Shown here: in pieces, positions 31,238-34,845 of the stretch | How positions within the stretch are numbered: position 1 is the stretch's first letter | Layout of the letters: every line of letters starts with the position of its first letter | NCBI GenBank assembly: GCA_003248395.1 | Contig: QFNA01000037.1 | Location: 1 to 34,845 of the forward strand | Length of the DNA stretch: 34,845 nt | Direction: 5' to 3' | DNA from: Citromicrobium sp. | GTDB taxonomy: Bacteria; Pseudomonadota; Alphaproteobacteria; Sphingomonadales; Sphingomonadaceae | The notes under the pieces: generated by a model | Databases searched by the model: none | The model's input: only the letters and a program-made list of their open reading frames with translations | What the model was told of the DNA's origin: nothing | Program-made: the position numbers and the translations under genes

Positions 31238-32737
31238 ATGTTCGACAATCTGTCCGACCGGCTCGGTAACGTCTTCGACAAGCTCAAGGGGCGCGGCGCG
31301 CTTTCTGAAGGTGACGTGCGTGAGGCGATGCGTGAGGTGCGGATCGCGTTGCTCGAAGCCGATGTCGCGCTTCCCGTCGTCCGCCGTTTCATCGATGCGG
31401 TTACTGAAAAGGCGATCGGCTCTGAAGTCCTGAAATCGGTCACCCCCGGCCAGCAGGTCGTCAAGATCGTCAATGACGAACTCGTCGAAATGCTCGGCGG
31501 CGATGGCGAGGGTGCCGAACCGCGCGAACTAAACCTCAATGCCAAGCCGCCGGTCGTCATCATGATGGTCGGCCTGCAGGGGTCGGGCAAGACGACCACG
31601 ACTGCCAAGCTGGGCAAGCTGCTGCGTGAGAGGCACGGCAAGAAGGCGTTTATGGCGTCGCTCGACGTTAATCGTCCGGCCGCCCAGGAACAGCTGAAGA
31701 TCCTTGGCGAACAGGTCAGCGTGGCGACGTTGCCGATTGTTGCGGGCCAGCAGCCGGTCGACATTGCTCGTCGCGCAATGGATAGCGCGCGATTGCAATC
31801 TGCAGACGTGCTTTTGCTCGATACCGCCGGCCGCCTGCATGTCGACGAAGCCCTGATGGCGGAGATGAAGGCTATCGCCAGCGTTTCCGCACCGACCGAA
31901 GTGTTGCTGGTTGTCGATAGCCTCACCGGTCAGGACGCAGTCAACGTGGCGCAGAGCTTCACGGGCGAAGTGCCGCTAACCGGTGTCGTCCTTACTCGCA
32001 TGGACGGTGATGCACGCGGCGGCGCGGCGCTTTCGATGCGCTATGTCACGGGCAAGCCGGTCAAGTTTGCCGGCACGGGCGAAAAGCTCGACGCGATCGA
32101 GGCGTTCGATCCCAAGCGCGTTGCCGGACGCATCCTCGGCATGGGAGATGTCGTTTCGCTGGTCGAAAAGGCCGCGACCGCAATCAAGGAAGAAGAGGCC
32201 GAAGCCCTCGCCAGGAAAATGGCGAAGGGCGAGTTCGACCTCGATGACTTGCGCATGCAGCTTCGCCAGATGCAGAACATGGGCGGCCTCGGCGCGCTCG
32301 CGGGCATGATGCCGGGCATGAAAAAGGCCAAGGCGGCGATGCAGCAGTCGGGCATGGACGACAAAGTGCTGGTGCACATGGATGCCATCATCGGCTCGAT
32401 GACGGCCAAGGAGCGCAAGCATCCGAAACTACTCAATGCGAAACGCAAGAAGCGCGTGGCAGCCGGGTCCGGGACCCAGGTCCAGGACGTCAACAAGCTG
32501 CTCAAGATGCACCAAGAAATGGCCAAGGCCATGAAGCAGATCAAGAAGATGGGCGGGCTGAAAGGTCTGGGCGCACTTTTCGGCAAGGGTGGCATGGGTG
32601 CCGCCATGCCGGGACTGGGCGGCCCAGGCGGTCCAGGCCCGATGGGCGGTCTCCCCGGCCTCGGAGGAGGCAAGGGGCCATCGGTCGATCCGGACACATT
32701 GCCGCCCGATCTACGTGACATGTTGAACAAGAAATAG
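31238..32737 (+). CDS. ffh: Signal recognition particle protein Ffh
   Basis: Ffh binds 4.5S RNA and signal sequences of nascent membrane proteins and delivers them to FtsY. The 499-residue protein has the helical N domain, then the G domain with GLQGSGKTT (112-120), DVNRPAAQEQL, DTAGRLHVDE and TRMDGDARGGAALS. The methionine-rich M domain follows (MAKGEFDLDDLRMQLRQMQNMGGLGAL to VQDVNKLLKMHQEM). A glycine/proline/methionine-rich tail ends it. AAAGGAG before the ATG is strong. It heads the series ffh-rpsP-rimM that is usual in proteobacteria, with trmD further on. Confidence 0.97.
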   Translation: MFDNLSDRLGNVFDKLKGRGALSEGDVREAMREVRIALLEADVALPVVRRFIDAVTEKAIGSEVLKSVTPGQQVVKIVNDELVEMLGGDGEGAEPRELNLNAKPPVVIMMVGLQGSGKTTTTAKLGKLLRERHGKKAFMASLDVNRPAAQEQLKILGEQVSVATLPIVAGQQPVDIARRAMDSARLQSADVLLLDTAGRLHVDEALMAEMKAIASVSAPTEVLLVVDSLTGQDAVNVAQSFTGEVPLTGVVLTRMDGDARGGAALSMRYVTGKPVKFAGTGEKLDAIEAFDPKRVAGRILGMGDVVSLVEKAATAIKEEEAEALARKMAKGEFDLDDLRMQLRQMQNMGGLGALAGMMPGMKKAKAAMQQSGMDDKVLVHMDAIIGSMTAKERKHPKLLNAKRKKRVAAGSGTQVQDVNKLLKMHQEMAKAMKQIKKMGGLKGLGALFGKGGMGAAMPGLGGPGGPGPMGGLPGLGGGKGPSVDPDTLPPDLRDMLNKK

Positions 32738-32776
32738 TCGAACTTACATAAATTTACATTCGAAAGGTGAAGTAAA

Positions 32777-33349
32777 ATGGCAGTTGCAATTCGTCTGTCG
32801 CGCGGTGGTGCGAAGAAGCGTCCATATTACCGTATCGTCGTGTCGGACTCGCGCAGTCCGCGTGACGGCAAGTATTTGGAGCAGATCGGTACCTACAATC
32901 CGATGCTGCCGAAGGAATCGGGTGAGCGCGTGAAGCTCGACGAAGACCGTGCACGTCACTGGCTGAGCGTTGGCGCGACGCCGTCGGATCGTGTTGCACG
33001 CTTCCTCGATGCCGCCGGCATCCGTGAACGCGCCGCGCGCAACAACCCGAAGAAGGGCGAACCGGGTGAAGCCGCCAAGGAACGCGCCGAGGAAAAGGCT
33101 GCCAAGGCTGCCGAAGCCGAAGAAGCAGCCAAGGCTGCCGAGGAAGAGGCTTCGAACGAAAATACGGCTACCGGTTCGGTCAAGACCGAGGAAACTGCTG
33201 AAGCTGTGGCAGACGCCGCCGAAACGGCCGAAGGCGAAACCGCCGAAGACAAAGCTGCGATCGCCGAAGAGGTTGCCGAGGGCGGCCCGGTGAACGAGCA
33301 GGCGGACGATACTGCTGGCGAAGAAGCCAAAGAAGACAAGGGCGAGTAA
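32777..33349 (+). CDS. rpsP: 30S ribosomal protein S16 with long acidic tail
   Basis: S16 is an early assembly protein of the small subunit. The core (about 1-80) is typical: AVAIRLSRGGAKKRPYYRIVV, DSRSPRDGKYLEQIGTYNP and LDEDRARHWLSVGATPSD. From about residue 90 to 190 follows a low-complexity tail of Ala, Glu and Lys, likely helical and then disordered. It more than doubles the size compared with the roughly 80-residue enterobacterial protein. Tails on S16 are known in sphingomonads, but their role is unknown. rimM follows after 8 bases. Confidence 0.96.
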   Translation: MAVAIRLSRGGAKKRPYYRIVVSDSRSPRDGKYLEQIGTYNPMLPKESGERVKLDEDRARHWLSVGATPSDRVARFLDAAGIRERAARNNPKKGEPGEAAKERAEEKAAKAAEAEEAAKAAEEEASNENTATGSVKTEETAEAVADAAETAEGETAEDKAAIAEEVAEGGPVNEQADDTAGEEAKEDKGE

Positions 33350-33357
33350 TCTCAGCC

Positions 33358-33843
33358 ATGCAGGACAAGCCCGTCACCCTTGCTGCCGTAACCGGTGCGC
33401 ATGGTGTGGCGGGCGAAGTCCGTCTAAAGCTTTTTGGCGAGGGGCTGGAAGGCCTCACGCCGCACAAGAGCTTCAACGAGAATTCCCTCACACTCTCCAA
33501 GGTTCGCAGCGACAACAAGGGCGGCGCAATCGCGCGCTTCGCCGAAATTGCCGACCGTACAGCCGCCGATAATCTGCGCGGCACGGTCTTGACCGTTCCC
33601 CGTGCCGCGCTTCCCGCGCTGGAAGAGGGAGAATTCTACTATTCGGATCTGCTCGACCTGTCGGTTGTAACCGCCGGGGGGAAAACTGTCGGCCGAGTTC
33701 GCGCTGTCGAGAACTTTGGTGCGACCGAGATCGTCGAAATCGAGAAGCCTGACGGCAAGACTTTCATGGTCCCGCTCACCCGACAGGCCGTTCCCTGCTG
33801 GGACAGCGAAAAGCTGACCGTCAATGCTGATTTCGTCGACTAA
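33358..33843 (+). CDS. rimM: Ribosome maturation factor RimM
   Basis: RimM assists late assembly of the 30S head and binds S19. The 161-residue protein has the N-terminal RimM barrel (AAVTGAHGVAGEVRLKLF, then TAADNLRGTVLTVPRAALP) and a PRC-barrel C-terminal part (EFYYSDLLDLSV, VRAVENFGATEIVEIEKPDGKT as separate strands, ending VPLTRQAVP). The ATG at 33358 comes 8 bases after rpsP. Its stop codon overlaps by 4 bp the stop codon of the antisense oxidoreductase gene (33840-33843). Confidence 0.95.
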   Translation: MQDKPVTLAAVTGAHGVAGEVRLKLFGEGLEGLTPHKSFNENSLTLSKVRSDNKGGAIARFAEIADRTAADNLRGTVLTVPRAALPALEEGEFYYSDLLDLSVVTAGGKTVGRVRAVENFGATEIVEIEKPDGKTFMVPLTRQAVPCWDSEKLTVNADFVD

Positions 33844-34760
33844 CGCCTGAGTGGGGTTTTCTCTGCCAGCAAATTGCGGATTGCCGTCGAGGCAACCCCG
33901 GCTTGGCCCATGGCGTGACTGATTTGGTCTAGCCCGACAACCACATCGCCCGCAGCAAACAGGCCCGGCACGCTGGTTTCGAGGTGATCGCCCACCTTGA
34001 CGCATCCTTCGCCGGTCACCTCTGCTCCGCAGTTTTGGGCCAATTCCGAATTGATCTTCGATCCCAGTGCGGGATAGGCAGAATCGAAAGCCATGCGGCC
34101 TTCCGCCGTGTCGAACGCGAACTGCTCCACCTCTATCGCATAGCCACCACATGGCCCCGCAATCCGCCGGATACCGGCATCGTCGAGCGCGGCAGAACAC
34201 TCTTCGTCGAGATCGTGATCGCCATGTGGGGAAACGAGCGTCACATCCTTCGTATAGGTGCGGATGAACTGCGCCTCTGCCGTGCCGTGATCTCCCGTTC
34301 CGATGATCGCGACCTTCTTGTCGGTCACCTCATAACCGTCGCACACCGGACAATAGCGTAAGAGCCCGCGTGAAAGCGCTTCATCATGCAGGTCGGGGTC
34401 GATGCCCTTGGGCCGATTGTTGACGACCCCCGTGGCAAGCAACACCGTGCGGGCAAGATATTCGTCCGTATCGCACGTGACGACAAAGTGATCTGCTTTC
34501 TTAGCGAGGTGCGTAACCCGCTTGGGTTCTCGCAAGGCACCGTATCTCGCGGCCTGCGCACGCATCCTCTCGAGCAATTCCTCGCCATTAATTCCGTCGG
34601 GAAAGCCGGCGTGGTTGTGACTGGTCGGAATCCAGCTCGCCCGACTTTCGCCGCTGTCGAACAGACGGATGTCGAGATGGTACCGTGCGAGGTAGATTGC
34701 CGCGGTAAGACCCGCAGGTCCGGCACCGATTATGATGCTGTCGTCCAGTGTATCCTCCAT
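33840..34760 (-). CDS. Thioredoxin reductase-like FAD/NAD(P) oxidoreductase
   Basis: The 306-residue flavoprotein has an N-terminal FAD-binding Rossmann motif (IIIGAGPAGLTAAIYLARY, about 9-27), a CPVC redox pair (Cys137 and Cys140 in YCPVCDGYEV) and an NAD(P) Rossmann motif (VAIIGTGDHGTAEA). The FAD-binding end is GLFAAGDVVVGLDQISHAMGQAG. This resembles thioredoxin reductase, but the loops differ from classic TrxB and the true partner may be another thiol protein, so I give no symbol. It lies antisense between rimM and trmD, whose order is normally rpsP-rimM-trmD-rplS on one strand. Confidence 0.88.
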   Translation of the reverse strand: MEDTLDDSIIIGAGPAGLTAAIYLARYHLDIRLFDSGESRASWIPTSHNHAGFPDGINGEELLERMRAQAARYGALREPKRVTHLAKKADHFVVTCDTDEYLARTVLLATGVVNNRPKGIDPDLHDEALSRGLLRYCPVCDGYEVTDKKVAIIGTGDHGTAEAQFIRTYTKDVTLVSPHGDHDLDEECSAALDDAGIRRIAGPCGGYAIEVEQFAFDTAEGRMAFDSAYPALGSKINSELAQNCGAEVTGEGCVKVGDHLETSVPGLFAAGDVVVGLDQISHAMGQAGVASTAIRNLLAEKTPLRR

Positions 34761-34816
34761 TGTGCAAGTGAACGCGCGGGATGGAAAAGCGTTGCGTGCA
34801 CCTTTATGGCGCGCCG

Positions 34817-34845
34817 ATGACCTTCGCCGCCACCATCCTGACCCT
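34817..34845 (+). CDS. trmD: tRNA (guanine-N1)-methyltransferase, first codons only
   Basis: The last 29 bases read ATG then MTFAATILTL, which matches the usual start of alphaproteobacterial TrmD (MTF-x-AT-x-LTLYPEMFPG). The order rpsP-rimM-trmD supports this. No Shine-Dalgarno sequence is seen. TATGGCGCGCCG lies directly upstream and could be a -10 element for a leaderless message. The call rests on only nine codons plus context. Confidence 0.7.

Overview
The window looks like core chromosome of an alphaproteobacterium of the order Sphingomonadales, most likely family Erythrobacteraceae (Erythrobacter, Qipengyuania or Altererythrobacter relatives). The reasons are the high-GC coding style, the alphaproteobacterial F0 operon with both b' and b subunits, the order xseB-ispA-coaD-peptidylprolyl isomerase-queA, a TIGR02300 protein, an S16 protein with a long acidic tail, and protein sequences that read like sphingomonad orthologues. 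The assignment rests on recalled family sequences, not on a search. I see no insertion sequence, prophage, CRISPR array or plasmid function.

Layout. Positions 1-2218: start of ilvB (cut by the left edge), miaA, and the head-to-head overlapping serB. Positions 2228-3737: a nitroreductase resembling iodotyrosine deiodinase, bacterioferritin and its ferredoxin, with an iron-box-like palindrome. Positions 3761-6007: purL. Positions 6186-9738: xseB-ispA-coaD-cyclophilin-queA. Positions 9816-14349: an ABC exporter pair, a broken DUF481 outer-membrane gene, tgt and an M50-like membrane protein. Positions 14374-18257 (minus strand): purB, a LapA-like protein, pyrF, trpF and rpsD. Positions 18393-21910: a large DUF3857/transglutaminase/TPR protein and radC. 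Positions 22163-24807: F0 ATP synthase atpI-B-E-F'-F with a terminator. Positions 24836-30462: gloB, rpsA, cmk, a guanidinium exporter with a riboswitch-like leader, a small membrane protein and aroA. Positions 30581-34845: a TIGR02300 protein, tRNA-Ala(GGC), ffh, rpsP, rimM, an antisense thioredoxin-reductase-like gene and the first codons of trmD.

Most genes are housekeeping: tRNA modification (miaA, queA, tgt, trmD), translation and secretion (rpsD, rpsA, rpsP, rimM, ffh), nucleotide and amino-acid synthesis (purL, purB, pyrF, cmk, trpF, aroA, serB, ilvB), iron storage, and energy. Tight junctions (ATGA, GTGA, TGATG) mark several operons.

The most striking observation is that four conserved genes (miaA, a DUF481 gene, rpsA, cmk) each seem to lack an internal block of roughly 50-80 bases. 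In three the reading frame is kept; in the DUF481 gene it is broken. This may be an assembly or sequencing artefact or a real mutational process, and should be settled first. Other points are a guanidine-II-like leader upstream of a Gdx/SugE exporter, a hairpin that holds the gloB start signals, an ilvB leader hairpin, and a redox gene placed antisense inside the rpsP-rimM-trmD operon.
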